A DNA stretch of 64,000 bases from Actinomycetes bacterium (GTDB lineage Bacteria > Actinomycetota > Acidimicrobiia > Acidimicrobiales > Acidimicrobiaceae): assembly GCA_021806545.1 (NCBI GenBank), contig JAJZXI010000002.1:1-64000 (forward strand). The letters run 5' to 3'. A program made the position numbers and the translations under genes. The notes below the pieces were generated by a model. It ran no database searches. It had not been told where the DNA came from and worked only from the letters and a program-made list of their open reading frames with translations. Positions 26,141-35,554 of this stretch are shown one piece after another. Each line of letters opens with the position of its first letter. The first letter of the stretch is position 1.

Positions 26141-26551
26141 ATGCGAATCGGTGAGGTCGCCAAGGCGACGCGTGTACCAGTTAAGACACTTCGTTATTAC
26201 GAGGAGATCGGGGTGTTGGCGCCGCCGGCGCGGACCGCAGAAGGATACCGCAACTACTCGCCCGAGGCCCTAGATCAGGTTGGTTTTGTCAAGGCGAGTC
26301 AAGCGGTCGGGCTCTCGCTGCGCGAGATCCGTGAGGTCTTGGCGTATCGCAGGGCTGGTGTCGTTCCCTGTCAACACGTGCTCCTTCTGCTCGAGCAACA
26401 TGCTCGTGAGTACCGAGACAGGATCGCGGAGCTCTCGGATGCGCTTGCGACCCTCGAGGAGCTGATCATGCGTGCCGACCGATTGCGTGCCGATGACTGC
26501 TCACCCAACAGTGTCTGCCATCTCATTCCGGCACCGACCAGCGACTCATAA
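26141..26551 (+). CDS. merR: MerR-family metal-responsive regulator
   Basis: 136 residues from ATG 26141, which fits the family N-terminus MRIGEVAKAT; an in-frame ATG at 26132 adds only three residues and overlaps the putative -10. The winged helix contains KTLRYYEEIGVLAPPAR and GYRNYSPEALDQVGFV. A dimerisation coiled coil of about 40 residues follows. Cys77, Cys120 and Cys126 occupy the metal-site positions; the last two are five residues apart, closer than in Gram-negative MerR. It represses and, with metal, activates the divergent merA. Hg is the likely ligand because of merA, but the spacing leaves other soft metals possible. Confidence 0.85.
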   Translation: MRIGEVAKATRVPVKTLRYYEEIGVLAPPARTAEGYRNYSPEALDQVGFVKASQAVGLSLREIREVLAYRRAGVVPCQHVLLLLEQHAREYRDRIAELSDALATLEELIMRADRLRADDCSPNSVCHLIPAPTSDS

Positions 26552-26724
26552 CCTCCCATCGTCAATCGGAGGTACACAGGCGAACGTCGGATTCGCCCAT
26601 CACGGTCTCGACGACGAAGGTGTTTGCGACTACACAGAGCCACATGCTGCCCTTCTCCTACTCGGTGCCGAGGTACCTCAACACCGACTACAGGGCCCAA
26701 GTTGTCCGGGTACGTAGCCGCTGG

Positions 26725-29283
26725 CTAGGGCTGCATGGAGGCCGCTGTTGTGATCGCGCTCACGGCCCGCTCCCAGTTCCGCAGCACCGACGCTTGAGTG
26801 TCATCGATCTCGGAGGCCGAGACGGCGCTCGAGAACAAAAATCCCTGTCCGAACTCGCATCCAAGGGAACGGAGCTCCCCGAGCTGACTCGCGGTCTCGA
26901 TTCCTTCGGCGATCGCATGGATCTTGAGGGCCTGACAGAGCGAGATGATGGCCTCGAGCGTTCGCTGGAGGTAGGGCCCCTTCGTAGGAGGGCTCACAAA
27001 ACTCCGATCGATCTTGATGATCTTGGGGTGGAGTTTGGCCAGATACGACAACGAGGAGTATCCGGTGCCAAAATCGTCGAGCGACAACGTCGTGCCGAGT
27101 CGATCGAGTCGGTTGATGACTCGCTCCGCAGAGTCAACATCAAAGAGTGCCACGCTCTCGGTGATCTCGATCACTAGACGCTCTGGTGGGAAATCATAGG
27201 CTTTGAGCGCCTCCTGTACCATGGGTACCAGACCAGGGTCATGGAAGTGGCGTGCTGAGAGGTTGATGGCGATATATGGTGGACTGCTTGCAGACGGTTG
27301 GTTGGACCACGTCGTCGCCTGGGCAAGGCTCTCCGTGAGCGCAAATCGACCCAGCTTGAGAATGAGGTCATTCTGCTCTGCCAGAGGAATGAAGGTGACC
27401 GGAGAGATCCATCCCTGCTGGGGATGGCGCCAACGCATCAGCGCCTCCCAACCCACGATATGACCGCTGTTGAGATCGACAATGGGTTGATAGAGCATCG
27501 ACAGCTCACCATGAGCCGCTGCCAACGGGAGATCCTGTGCGAGGCGGAAACTGGTTGCCACCCGCGCACCCATATCGGTGGTATACACGGCGTATCGTGC
27601 CTTGCCCAACCGTTTGGCCTCGTACATAGCGGTGTCCGCGGCCTGCATCAGCTCGCCAGCGTTCTTGTCGCCGTGAGCATCCCAAACAACCACCCCCATG
27701 CTCGCGCTGCGCTCGACGGTCGAGTTGTCAAGGACGAATGGCTCAGATAATACGTCGATTATCCTCCTTGCCAACACTTCCGCGTCCGCCACGGCCTTGA
27801 GATCCTCGGCAAGGTAGACGAACTCGTCGCCGGCCAGCCGACACAGCGTGTCCGAGGAGCGCAGCATCGTTCGCAGTCGATCAGCCACGGCGACTAGAAT
27901 CTGATCTCCCATGAGGTGTCCATACGTGTCGTTGACACCCTTGAAGTCATCCAAGTCAAAGAGGAAGAGGGCATTGAGCCCGCCATCACGACCGACTTTT
28001 TCCTGAGCGTGACTGATTCGATCCATCAACAAAACACGATTTGGCAGACCCGTCAACGAATCATGCAGCGCCTGGTGCGAGAGTTGCTCCGTCAGTGTCC
28101 GCTCAGCCGTGATGTCACGAATGGCGGTTACGGTGAAGAGAGGGTTGCCATCCTCATCGCGGATCGTCGATCGCGCCACCTCCACATAGAGAATCTTGCC
28201 ACTGCTGTGACGATAACGTCGAACGTTCTGCGTCGATGCTTCGCCACCGGTAAACAACTTCTTCCGGTCGCTCGCCGCTGCCTCTGCGTCCTCCGGGAAC
28301 AGGAACAACGCAGAACCCTTCGCTGCGAGTTCAGCAACGTCATAACCCACCAGCCGACAGAAGGCCTCGTTGGCGTCGATGAAACGTCCGTCTTGATCGT
28401 GGATAACCATGCCGGCCATGTTGTTCTCGAACGCCAACCGGAAGCGCAGTTCGCTCTCGGCAACGGTTCGCGCCGCCTCACGCTCGGCGGTGAGGTCGCG
28501 AATGGATGCGATAATGTACCGTGGCACACCGTCGCGATCCTTGGCCAGTGATCGTGCAATTTCAGCGTAGACAGCCTCGCCATCCTTGTTGATCAGACGC
28601 TTGGTGTAGCGCACCTGTGACACTTCACCGCTTTCGAGGCGGCGATTGAGATTGGCTCCGACCTCTCGATCATCTGGGTGCGTGTAATCGACAAAACTCG
28701 TCCCAACGAGATCGTCAGCGCTCCTGCCCAACAACGCACAAAGTGACGGGTTGACGCGAATGAGGCATCCCTCCAGGTCGACGACGGCCATCGCGATAGG
28801 ATTGTCATCAAATGCGAGGCGAAAGCGCTGCTCCTCCTCCGCCGTTGCTTCCGCGATCGCCTGCATCTCCGCCATCGAGCGAGACCTACCCGAGGCGACA
28901 CCGGTCAGCATCGCGATCCCAATCGCCATCAGGTAAATGCTCCCTGCCCCCCACATCTCGGTTGTGGTATGCCGCAGTACCAGGTCGACCGGCAGCATCA
29001 GCACAATACCCAAGATCGCGGTTCCAAGGGAACCAGCAACGCCGAGCGTTACACCCGCGTACACGACTGGGACCAGCAGGAGGAGGATCCAGGCAAAGCC
29101 TGGCACCGGCGACATGCCGTCGTTGTAGGCAAGCGCGCCAAGGAGGTGCAGGGTAAAGACAATGACAACTAGTGCCTGCGTCAACCAGAACCTTCGGTTG
29201 GACCAGGGAGGGTGCAGAAACTCGACTAAGGTGTCCTCGAAAGAGGGTTGATGGGCCACGGATGCGTCTGGAGGTTCAATCAT
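26725..29283 (-). CDS. Membrane PAS-PAS-GGDEF-EAL protein (cyclic-di-GMP turnover)
   Basis: About 852 residues. ATG 29283 has AAGGA upstream. Four or so hydrophobic segments at 35-140 form a membrane anchor. Two PAS domains follow (about 155-280 and 285-405, with DLEGCLIRVNPSLCALLG and DQDGRFIDANEAFCRLVG). The GGDEF domain at about 415-580 reads LAGDEFVYLAE, an AGDEF variant that can still be active in some proteins. The EAL domain at about 590-840 keeps EALMRW, VIEITES, DDFGTGYSSL, KIDRSFV and AEGIET, so c-di-GMP phosphodiesterase activity is likely. Whether the cyclase half is active cannot be told. It is a single-gene unit. Confidence 0.9.
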   Translation of the reverse strand: MIEPPDASVAHQPSFEDTLVEFLHPPWSNRRFWLTQALVVIVFTLHLLGALAYNDGMSPVPGFAWILLLLVPVVYAGVTLGVAGSLGTAILGIVLMLPVDLVLRHTTTEMWGAGSIYLMAIGIAMLTGVASGRSRSMAEMQAIAEATAEEEQRFRLAFDDNPIAMAVVDLEGCLIRVNPSLCALLGRSADDLVGTSFVDYTHPDDREVGANLNRRLESGEVSQVRYTKRLINKDGEAVYAEIARSLAKDRDGVPRYIIASIRDLTAEREAARTVAESELRFRLAFENNMAGMVIHDQDGRFIDANEAFCRLVGYDVAELAAKGSALFLFPEDAEAAASDRKKLFTGGEASTQNVRRYRHSSGKILYVEVARSTIRDEDGNPLFTVTAIRDITAERTLTEQLSHQALHDSLTGLPNRVLLMDRISHAQEKVGRDGGLNALFLFDLDDFKGVNDTYGHLMGDQILVAVADRLRTMLRSSDTLCRLAGDEFVYLAEDLKAVADAEVLARRIIDVLSEPFVLDNSTVERSASMGVVVWDAHGDKNAGELMQAADTAMYEAKRLGKARYAVYTTDMGARVATSFRLAQDLPLAAAHGELSMLYQPIVDLNSGHIVGWEALMRWRHPQQGWISPVTFIPLAEQNDLILKLGRFALTESLAQATTWSNQPSASSPPYIAINLSARHFHDPGLVPMVQEALKAYDFPPERLVIEITESVALFDVDSAERVINRLDRLGTTLSLDDFGTGYSSLSYLAKLHPKIIKIDRSFVSPPTKGPYLQRTLEAIISLCQALKIHAIAEGIETASQLGELRSLGCEFGQGFLFSSAVSASEIDDTQASVLRNWERAVSAITTAASMQP

Positions 29284-29909
29284 GATAATCCTTGGGTCGC
29301 TCAAGCGACGCTCAGTTGACAACTGCCTGGTGAACTCCAACCAAGCCCGCACACCACATCAACACTGAAGCAACCAACGTAGGGCCCCGTATCCGCTCGC
29401 TACCCGCTCCTATGCTACTGGGATCGACGCGAACATCGATTTCCTTGAGCTAGTCGTGCGGCGAACTGGTTCAGGGCTTGGGTAAGAGTCGCTCTACTCG
29501 CGGGAGAAGAACACCACCACCTTGTCTGCACGCCAGTGGGAGCCGTGGCCCTTCGATGAGAAGCCTGGACTCGCATGCACCGATAACTTCATACCCATCT
29601 GGACATCTTCGTGGCACAAGCCAAGCCTCAAACAATAGGTCACGCCGAATCCGCCGGCCCTCGGAGACCAAAGAGCATGCGGTCGACCTGGTGCAACAAG
29701 TACTCAGGCGCCATTCGCTATCACCTCGAGTAATACCTCTGCGCTATCCCATCGTTCATACGCTACCCAGACCCGGAAATCGAGCCAAGCCCGGCCTCAA
29801 CCTGAAGGAGCAGGCTTGCACTACGCCGATACCCGTGGCACAGTAGTGACGGCAGTGTGGTGCCAAGAACATCGACCAACACAACCGTCCAACAAAAGGA
29901 GTACACCCA
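29284..29909. other. Intergenic region upstream of the small 128-residue protein
   Basis: About 620 bases without a recognisable gene between two divergent units. A plus-strand frame at 29478-29846 has no known domain and an abnormal Arg/Pro/Ser-rich composition. The last 20 bases hold AAAGGAG, the ribosome-binding site of the next gene. Confidence 0.45.
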
Positions 29910-30296
29910 ATGGCAGGCAAGAAGTCGGTATCGTTCAAGGGCAAGCAGGTAGATCTCGATAGCTTTGCGAACAAGATCGAGGAGTTTCTTAAAAGCGACG
30001 GTTTCACCGTCGAAAGTACTGGTGACGCCGAGAAGGGCTACGTCCTGCAGGCGAAGAAGGGCGGTTTCCTCAGTGAGGTCATCTCGGCGCAGCGCGCCCT
30101 GATCCTGTCCCTCTCTGGGCCAGCCGATGACGCAACGTTGACTATCGGCATTGGCAACTGGAAGAAGGATCTGGTTATCACCGCGGTTGAGACGCTGTTT
30201 GTCTCTGATCTATTCCTTCCGGTCGACGTTGCTGAGATGGCATGGACCGCAGAGGTAGAGAACAAGATTCTCAAGAAAATCGAAGCGATGGTGTGA
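29910..30296 (+). CDS. Small conserved-looking protein of unknown function
   Basis: 128 residues, strongly supported start (AAAGGAG nine bases before ATG 29910). The sequence is balanced and soluble: MAGKKSVSFKGKQVDLDSF, a helical EEFLKSDGF, then alternating beta-like segments (YVLQAKKGGFLSEVI, LILSLSGPADDATLTIGI) and an amphipathic C-terminal helix (EVENKILKKIEAMV). The pattern resembles a small alpha/beta protein with a C-terminal helix, but I do not recognise the family. It stands alone, convergent with the GNAT gene. Confidence 0.75.
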   Translation: MAGKKSVSFKGKQVDLDSFANKIEEFLKSDGFTVESTGDAEKGYVLQAKKGGFLSEVISAQRALILSLSGPADDATLTIGIGNWKKDLVITAVETLFVSDLFLPVDVAEMAWTAEVENKILKKIEAMV

Positions 30297-30353
30297 ACAA
30301 CACCCGTTCTTCGCCAAGCATGCGTTGAGACCACCACGACGACGCGGTCAAAC

Positions 30354-31139
30354 CTACTCGTGTGCCGACATCACGGTTCCAGCGCGTGCAAATCCCAGGA
30401 CCTGGTAAAGGGCGCCCACCTGCTCGCTCTTTGCGGTGAGGACGAGTGTGTTGACGCCGTTTGCAAATGCATGCTCACACAAAAGGTGAACGACATCGGA
30501 GCCCAATCCTTGGCGGCGGTAGGCGGGCAGCGTCCCGACACCGACAATCTCGGCCGTAGTGTCGGCCCTGTGGTAGGAGCCCGTGGCAAGGGGTCCCCCA
30601 GGCATCGCGAGTGCCGCCGCGGTCACTGTTCGGCCCAAGCCCGACCGCGCTCGAAGGTAGCTAACGAGGTCCTCGTCCATCGCATCGACACAGCGATCGC
30701 GTTCGTCGATGCCGGCCGTCGTCGGCATCGACCCATCAAAGGCGACATCAACGACACCCCGGCTGGTCATCAGCGCCTGATCATCATGACCAAGGATACG
30801 TACGCTCGGGTGCCGGTCTCGCGGCACCAGGCCGCCCGGCCTCATGAACAACAGGGGGTGGTCTGTTATCGCGAGTCCTTCTCGAAACGCCACCCCTTCG
30901 AGTTCCGGATGTAGCTCGTGTATCCATTCAAGCTGCATTGGCATTTCGTAGTGTGCGCATCGCCTCTGTAGGAGGCGTAGGTGACGACCGGCAATTTGAC
31001 GCGTGGGGGTAGGACGAGCAGAGTTAGCCCACGGTGCACGGTTCACGAACAACGTGAGCGGACCCACTGACACTCGATCAGCATCCCAGCCCGATACTCG
31101 GTCAAAGTAATCGTCGATGCGCAACAACAAAGGGGTCAT
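30354..31139 (-). CDS. GNAT-family N-acetyltransferase
   Basis: About 261 residues from ATG 31139, which matches the usual start of this GNAT subgroup (MTPLLLRIDDYFDR, then VGPLTLFVN). Alternative starts at 31181 and 31196 exist and none has a convincing ribosome-binding site. The C-terminal GNAT core shows EIVGVGTLPAYRRQGLGSDV (acetyl-CoA motif A with Q-x-x-G-x-G/A type R-R-Q-G-L-G), then ALYQVLGFARAGTV. The N-terminal half is an extra domain common in actinobacterial two-part acetyltransferases. Substrate unknown. Confidence 0.78.
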   Translation of the reverse strand: MTPLLLRIDDYFDRVSGWDADRVSVGPLTLFVNRAPWANSARPTPTRQIAGRHLRLLQRRCAHYEMPMQLEWIHELHPELEGVAFREGLAITDHPLLFMRPGGLVPRDRHPSVRILGHDDQALMTSRGVVDVAFDGSMPTTAGIDERDRCVDAMDEDLVSYLRARSGLGRTVTAAALAMPGGPLATGSYHRADTTAEIVGVGTLPAYRRQGLGSDVVHLLCEHAFANGVNTLVLTAKSEQVGALYQVLGFARAGTVMSAHE

Positions 31140-31384
31140 TGTCCACAGCGCTCGGGGTTCGCCGCGATCGATCCCAATCATCCTCCGACCAGCCACGCAT
31201 CAACACTACCTCGAACTATCCCAGCCCGGCGTACACGCAAGTATGCCTCCTACCTCTGGTGCTTGTACCGCGGTACGCGGACATAGTTACAGAACTCGTC
31301 ATGAGTGCATCCATTCTCCAACATTCGGCCTAGCAGTTTCCAAGGTCCCCTAGGTCTCAGTATCAGTGTGTACGCGGATTAATT

Positions 31385-31700
31385 ACCTACCGCCCTCATC
31401 GCGTTAGTGCGTTTGCGCATCTCTGGGATCTACATCTCATTCCAGATGGTGCTACTTGCCTACCTGATCGCTCGGCTACGCGACTGGCGGGCGAAAGGTT
31501 CCTTCCAGCTCGGCAGTTGGGAGTACCTTTTGCGCTGCTCGGACTCGTCTATGGGGCAATTAACAGTAGACATGGTCGTCAACATCATTGCTCCAACCGG
31601 CCGGATGTCGCCTCGCTGACGTTGTTCGACCTCAACCGGCTCACGATCAGGGTCGATGTCGTTATTGTCGTAGTCGGGGGTAGCCGCTTCGCTTTTGGCC
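31385..31700 (+). pseudogene. Fragment of an amino-acid permease (APC family), frameshifted
   Basis: From about 31385 one frame reads PTALIALVRLRISGIYISF, then QMVLLAYLIARLRDWR and KGSFQLGSWE. Around 31520 similarity continues in another frame: PFALLGLVYGAINS, then FDLNRLTIRVDVVIVVVGG. This order is that of the last membrane segments of APC-superfamily amino-acid permeases. An in-frame stop precedes the fragment and there is no N-terminal part, so it is a decayed remnant. The boundary at the 3' end is approximate. Confidence 0.6.
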
Positions 31701-31821
31701 AACTCCGTCACGCAATCAATGCCGCCGATCCAGACCGAAGGGCCGATACTGTCAGCACGGATGACGTGGCTACCGCAGGACGACCAGCAACTGATCCAAG
31801 GTAACTGTTGGCCCTCACTCG

Positions 31822-33246
31822 CTAGAAGGAGGGCAGCGGACGTGCTGGCCACGCAAGCGCGTCCTCGAGTTGGGCGGCTACCGCTAGCAGACCCAACTCA
31901 TCCCATGGTTTGGATACCAGCTGCGCGCCGACTGGCACGCCGGTGTCGGTCACGTGCACCGGCAAAGAAATGGCAGGTTGTCCAGTCATATTAAAGGCCG
32001 CCGTGAAGACCGCCATCTGCAGCACGGTCAACGATGAGCTCGACATCTCTCCAGAGGCACTCAGCTCCTCGAGCACCGCACCTGCGCGAGGAGGAAGGAT
32101 CGACATCGTCGGCGTCAAAAGGATATCGAACTCACTCCCCCATTGGGCAACAAAACCCCGGCTCCAACGTTGTAGATCCGCTACGGATTGGACATAAGAG
32201 AGACTTGAAACTGCAAGGGCCGCTTCTCGATTGCGTTGGATATGACTTTCGGTGCGACTCCAGTCGACCTCACGGTACCCGGCGAGTCCCGTGTTGACGA
32301 CATTGAGAAAGGGAGCGAGGAAGTCGTCAACGTTTGGCAGCTCCGTCGGAGTAATGATGTGTCCAAACGACTCCAACGTCTCGGCTGTGATCGCCACCGC
32401 TCGGAGGCACTCCGCGTCAACGCTGAGGCCAAACGGCGCAGTAGTCACCATAGCCACCCGTAGTGGCTTCGGCTCCATAGTTAGCGCGCTCACGAACGGT
32501 ATCTCGGGTGGTGGTGCGTTGTACCATTGCAGCGGATCTGGACCGGCGAGCGCATCGAGCATCCGCGCGGCGTCCGTGACGTCGCGACACAGTACCCCTT
32601 CGACAGATCCTCCCTCCCAGGAGAAGTTGCGAGACGGTATCCTGCCACGCGCTACCTTGAGACCAACGAGCCCACAGCACGAGGCGGGAATACGAATTGA
32701 GCCACCGCCGTCGTTGCCGTGCGCGATCGTGAACATACCGGCCGCCACCGCAGCGGCGGCACCTCCACTGGAACCTCCCGGAGTCAAGGAGAGGTCCCAG
32801 GGGTTGCGTGTTACTCCATAGCGCGAATTCTCTGTCACCGGAATCGGTCCGAATTCTGGCGCATTAGTGCGGCCAAAGAGTAAAACTCCTGAGCGCTCCA
32901 GTGCCTCTACAACCAACTCACTCTCCTCTTTGGAAGCATCGGACACCGCGTTGGAACCGTAGGTCGCTGGCCAACCCTTGACCTCGGTGAGGTCCTTGAT
33001 TGGCAGAGGAACGCCCAAAAAGGCTGGCTCTGCCTCATCATCGGCCCTCACGAGACGTTCCTCTATCACGATAGCTCGACGTCTGGCCTCCTCAATATCG
33101 GACCACACAACGGCATTCACCTGTGGATTTCGTGCCTCAATTCGTTCAGCCGTATCATTGAGCACCTCACGGGGTGAGACCTCACGGGAACGTATCAGCT
33201 CTGCCAGGGTGCTGGCAGTCGGCATATGGGCGAAAAGTTCAGACAT
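31822..33246 (-). CDS. Amidase-signature family amidase
   Basis: 474 residues from ATG 33246 (MSELFAHMPTASTLAELI), the usual family start; the open frame upstream overlaps the transposon remnant. The catalytic set is complete: Lys in GVPLPIKDLTEVKG, cis-Ser in TPGGSSGGAAAAVAAGM and nucleophile Ser in GNDGGGSIRIPASCCG. NMTGQPAISLPVH near the C-terminus is typical. It would hydrolyse an aliphatic or aromatic amide in the cytoplasm; no GatB/GatC partner is present, so it is not a GatA candidate by context. It is directly downstream, on the same strand, of the IS607 remnant. Confidence 0.9.
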   Translation of the reverse strand: MSELFAHMPTASTLAELIRSREVSPREVLNDTAERIEARNPQVNAVVWSDIEEARRRAIVIEERLVRADDEAEPAFLGVPLPIKDLTEVKGWPATYGSNAVSDASKEESELVVEALERSGVLLFGRTNAPEFGPIPVTENSRYGVTRNPWDLSLTPGGSSGGAAAAVAAGMFTIAHGNDGGGSIRIPASCCGLVGLKVARGRIPSRNFSWEGGSVEGVLCRDVTDAARMLDALAGPDPLQWYNAPPPEIPFVSALTMEPKPLRVAMVTTAPFGLSVDAECLRAVAITAETLESFGHIITPTELPNVDDFLAPFLNVVNTGLAGYREVDWSRTESHIQRNREAALAVSSLSYVQSVADLQRWSRGFVAQWGSEFDILLTPTMSILPPRAGAVLEELSASGEMSSSSLTVLQMAVFTAAFNMTGQPAISLPVHVTDTGVPVGAQLVSKPWDELGLLAVAAQLEDALAWPARPLPSF

Positions 33247-33339
33247 AAACCAAGCGTACCATCGCCGACTATCCCGTTGGTTGCCTCGCCGCAGATCCGC
33301 TCGAACGTCGTCAAGGTTGCTCAAGAGTCCCTCCATCAC

Positions 33340-34375
33340 GTGAACCCAGCAATCTGCACTACAACCCTGCCGAGCCGATTCAACGTCACGCCTTTTCGTG
33401 TTCACTTCTCTCCAGGTGATGAGTCAACCCATCATCTGAACTGTCGCCTGTACCAACAAGTGGCCCGGGAACGAACAGGGCAGTGGACTCAACGAGACCA
33501 CAACTGATATCTGACCAGTCACGGATATTGAACGAAGCATTCTCATCGCGATCTACCTCAACGTGGCACGTATCACAGGTCAGCCTCTTGGCGAGCTTGG
33601 CTCCTGTTAGTTCACCCGTGCAGTTGTGGTGGATCTGAGATGAGGGGAAGTACCGATCAACCACTACTACCTTGACCTTGGCGCGTTTGGCCTTGTAGGT
33701 GAGTGTTGGTCCAAAGGCCCCGAGTCCGGCATCTGCTAGCGAACGTCGAAAGGCACGTCTTCTCATGCTTTGTTTCATGGCGGCGATATTGAGATCTTCG
33801 ATCTTTACTTCGCCATAGGTATCCACAGATGCCAAAGGACGGCCACAGAGTCGGGCACATAGCGAGGTCAGCAGCTCAGTCACATCGTGCACGAGATCGT
33901 CATCTCTCTCGGCGGAATCAACCACCACAAGTTGTCCCGATTGAGCGCCAAGCGCTGCCTCCACATAGTCGGCTCCGAATCGACACAGCCGATCACGGTG
34001 CTCGACCAGGATCGTTGTGACATTAGGGTCGCCAGGAACTTACGCCGATGACCGTTGAGCGCTGAGCCGACCTCGGTTACCACCTTGTCGATCTTGTATC
34101 CGTTCCCGGTTGCCCATGTCAGCACTCTCGCTACCCGTCGATCAGGGTCTGACTTCTGCTCAGATGAGGATACTCGTGCATCGATTACGGTTGAGCCCTG
34201 TTTCGTTTGTGTGGACTCCAGGTCTCTGACAAGGACAAGTTTGTTACCTACCTGATGGGTTGGCACGGGCATCTTGCCTGTCCTATGCCACCTGTATGCT
34301 GTCTGCGGGTGTTACCTTGAGACAGTGCGCACTCACGTAAGGTCATAGTGTCTGATATAGTACATATGTTTGTCA
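33340..34375 (-). mobile_element. Remnant of an IS607-family insertion element
   Basis: The span covers the broken tnpA/tnpB reading frames plus about 45 bases 3' of the tnpB stop, where the omegaRNA end and right end of such elements normally lie, and an AT-rich stretch at 34346-34375 that may be the left end. No exact terminal sequence was identified; these elements lack inverted repeats. Boundaries are approximate. Confidence 0.6.
33386..34346 (-). pseudogene. Degenerate IS607-type tnpA joined to the 3' part of tnpB
   Basis: On the minus strand from 34346: MTLRECALSQG, then after a one-base slip PQTAYRWHRTGKMPVPTHQ (MerR-like N-terminus of IS607 TnpA). The resolvase part follows (VIDARVSSSEQKSDPDRRVA, VTEVGSALNGHRRKFLA). 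A second shift near 34030 moves to the frame of ILVEHRDRLCRFGADYVEAA and DLVHDVTELLTSLCARLCG. That frame runs straight into the C-terminal third of TnpB: KIEDLNIAAMKQS (RuvC-II Glu), a damaged zinc finger, and CHVEVDRDENASFNI (RuvC-III Asp). The TnpB N-terminus and the RuvC-I Asp are gone, so neither transposition nor guided cleavage is possible. Confidence 0.82.
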
Positions 34376-34529
34376 ACTGGTGCGGCCCCGTCTCAGGGTG
34401 CCTGATAGGTGCGGGTACCGCGCCGTCGCTTGGGGCGTTCTAAGTGGACCAGTATTTGACGTTGGGGGCGGCGCCTTTGGGTGTGTTGTTGGAGGTTTCA
34501 TGGCCTATGTGGACTAGCAGCAGGTCACC

Positions 34530-34952
34530 GTGGTGAGAGGCCTTTCTGGATACGGCGGGCGTCCGATCCGTGCTCGATTTATGGTGCCACTTGAGGTGGG
34601 AGTACTCGTGCTGGTTGGGATTGTTGGGCTTGTCGTCGGCGCCTCGATCGTGGATCTGTTAGGATTCTGCGCGGACGGCATATTGCTGGCGCTATTGCTG
34701 GTGATCGTTGTAAGCTCCGTTGTTCGCACCTTGGATAGCATGCGCTATACGCCAACGGAGTTGCGACGTGCGGGTGGTTACTCGCCGGTGCTAAAGTGGC
34801 TTGGACTTGCCGTCTGTGGCTTGGCTGGTGGCTATGCAGCAACGGTTCACTCTTTCAACACTCAGCTAGAAATTGTCGCAACGGCACTCGTTGTTCTTCT
34901 CAACATCGACGCTGGGCGCATACACCTGCGGTTGGGAAAGCAGCATCAGTAG
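34530..34952 (+). CDS. Small integral membrane protein, unknown function
   Basis: 140 residues with two long hydrophobic stretches at about 20-65 (each probably two segments: VGVLVLVGIVGLVVGASIV and ILLALLLVIVVSSVV) and two more near 88-105 and 115-130. The GTG at 34530 has a weak ribosome-binding site; ATG 34581 is an alternative. No family recognised. It lies between the IS607 remnant and an empty 570-base region, so it may be accessory. Confidence 0.5.
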   Translation: MVRGLSGYGGRPIRARFMVPLEVGVLVLVGIVGLVVGASIVDLLGFCADGILLALLLVIVVSSVVRTLDSMRYTPTELRRAGGYSPVLKWLGLAVCGLAGGYAATVHSFNTQLEIVATALVVLLNIDAGRIHLRLGKQHQ

Positions 34953-34984
34953 TCGATGTGTTTCGGTAGTCGATGTGTTTCGGT
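34951..34984 (+). repeat. 17-bp tandem repeat, two copies
   Basis: AGTCGATGTGTTTCGGT occurs twice head to tail, beginning at the stop codon of the small membrane protein. Confidence 0.8.
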
Positions 34985-35554
34985 AGTTCGGCGGGACTGA
35001 TTCATGTCATCTATCGCGGGGTAGAGATAGTAGGCTCGACCTTTGTTGTATGGTTGGCTGCCATCGAAGCGGTTCCTATCCTTAGGGGGCGAACTCTCTT
35101 TGACTCACATACAGGGATCCGGTGTTGACGACGCTCGGGCTACAAGATATTTGATTGGTTCGCTGCAAGTCGATCGACAACAAGCTAGCCGACCGTCGTC
35201 CAGCTGAGCGAACAGGCACGTTGGCTCGCTGTCACAGACCATCGTAGTCGGCGCAAAAGTGGGCGCTGCAGCGACAGTAGGCAATCCGCTAGCGAAGGGC
35301 TCAATCTCACCCACAAGAGCCACAATTCCCCTCGGTTGAGGATGCGAAGCACTGGCAGCCATAGCGCTATTGAACCACAGCCGCCTCGATATCGGATCAG
35401 TGCAAATGGCCTAGTAAACGGCTTGCTCCTTTGGGGATTACCAAGGGGAACGCCGCAAAATCGCGCGAAGATCTTGCATTCTCTACCAGATATTTAGTCA
35501 GGCTGTCGTCATTTCGCAAACGGCCATCTCGTACTGATGGCTCTGTGTCATCCC
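34985..35554. other. Gene-free stretch
   Basis: 570 bases with no convincing gene. A minus-strand frame at 35105-35362 (85 codons) has no recognisable domain or ribosome-binding site. It separates the accessory segment from the gyrA operon. Confidence 0.45.

Noticed and set aside
29478-29846. 122-codon plus-strand frame that looked faintly like a transposase N-terminus (KEHAVDLVQQV)
   Set aside because: The match is a few residues only, no helix-turn-helix or DDE motif follows, and there is no ribosome-binding site.
34384-34520. Possible second insertion-sequence end beside the IS607 remnant
   Set aside because: A few bases resemble common IS termini, but no matching partner or transposase was found.
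35105-35362. 85-codon minus-strand frame with several Cys residues
   Set aside because: No domain, no start signal, and no neighbour context to support it.
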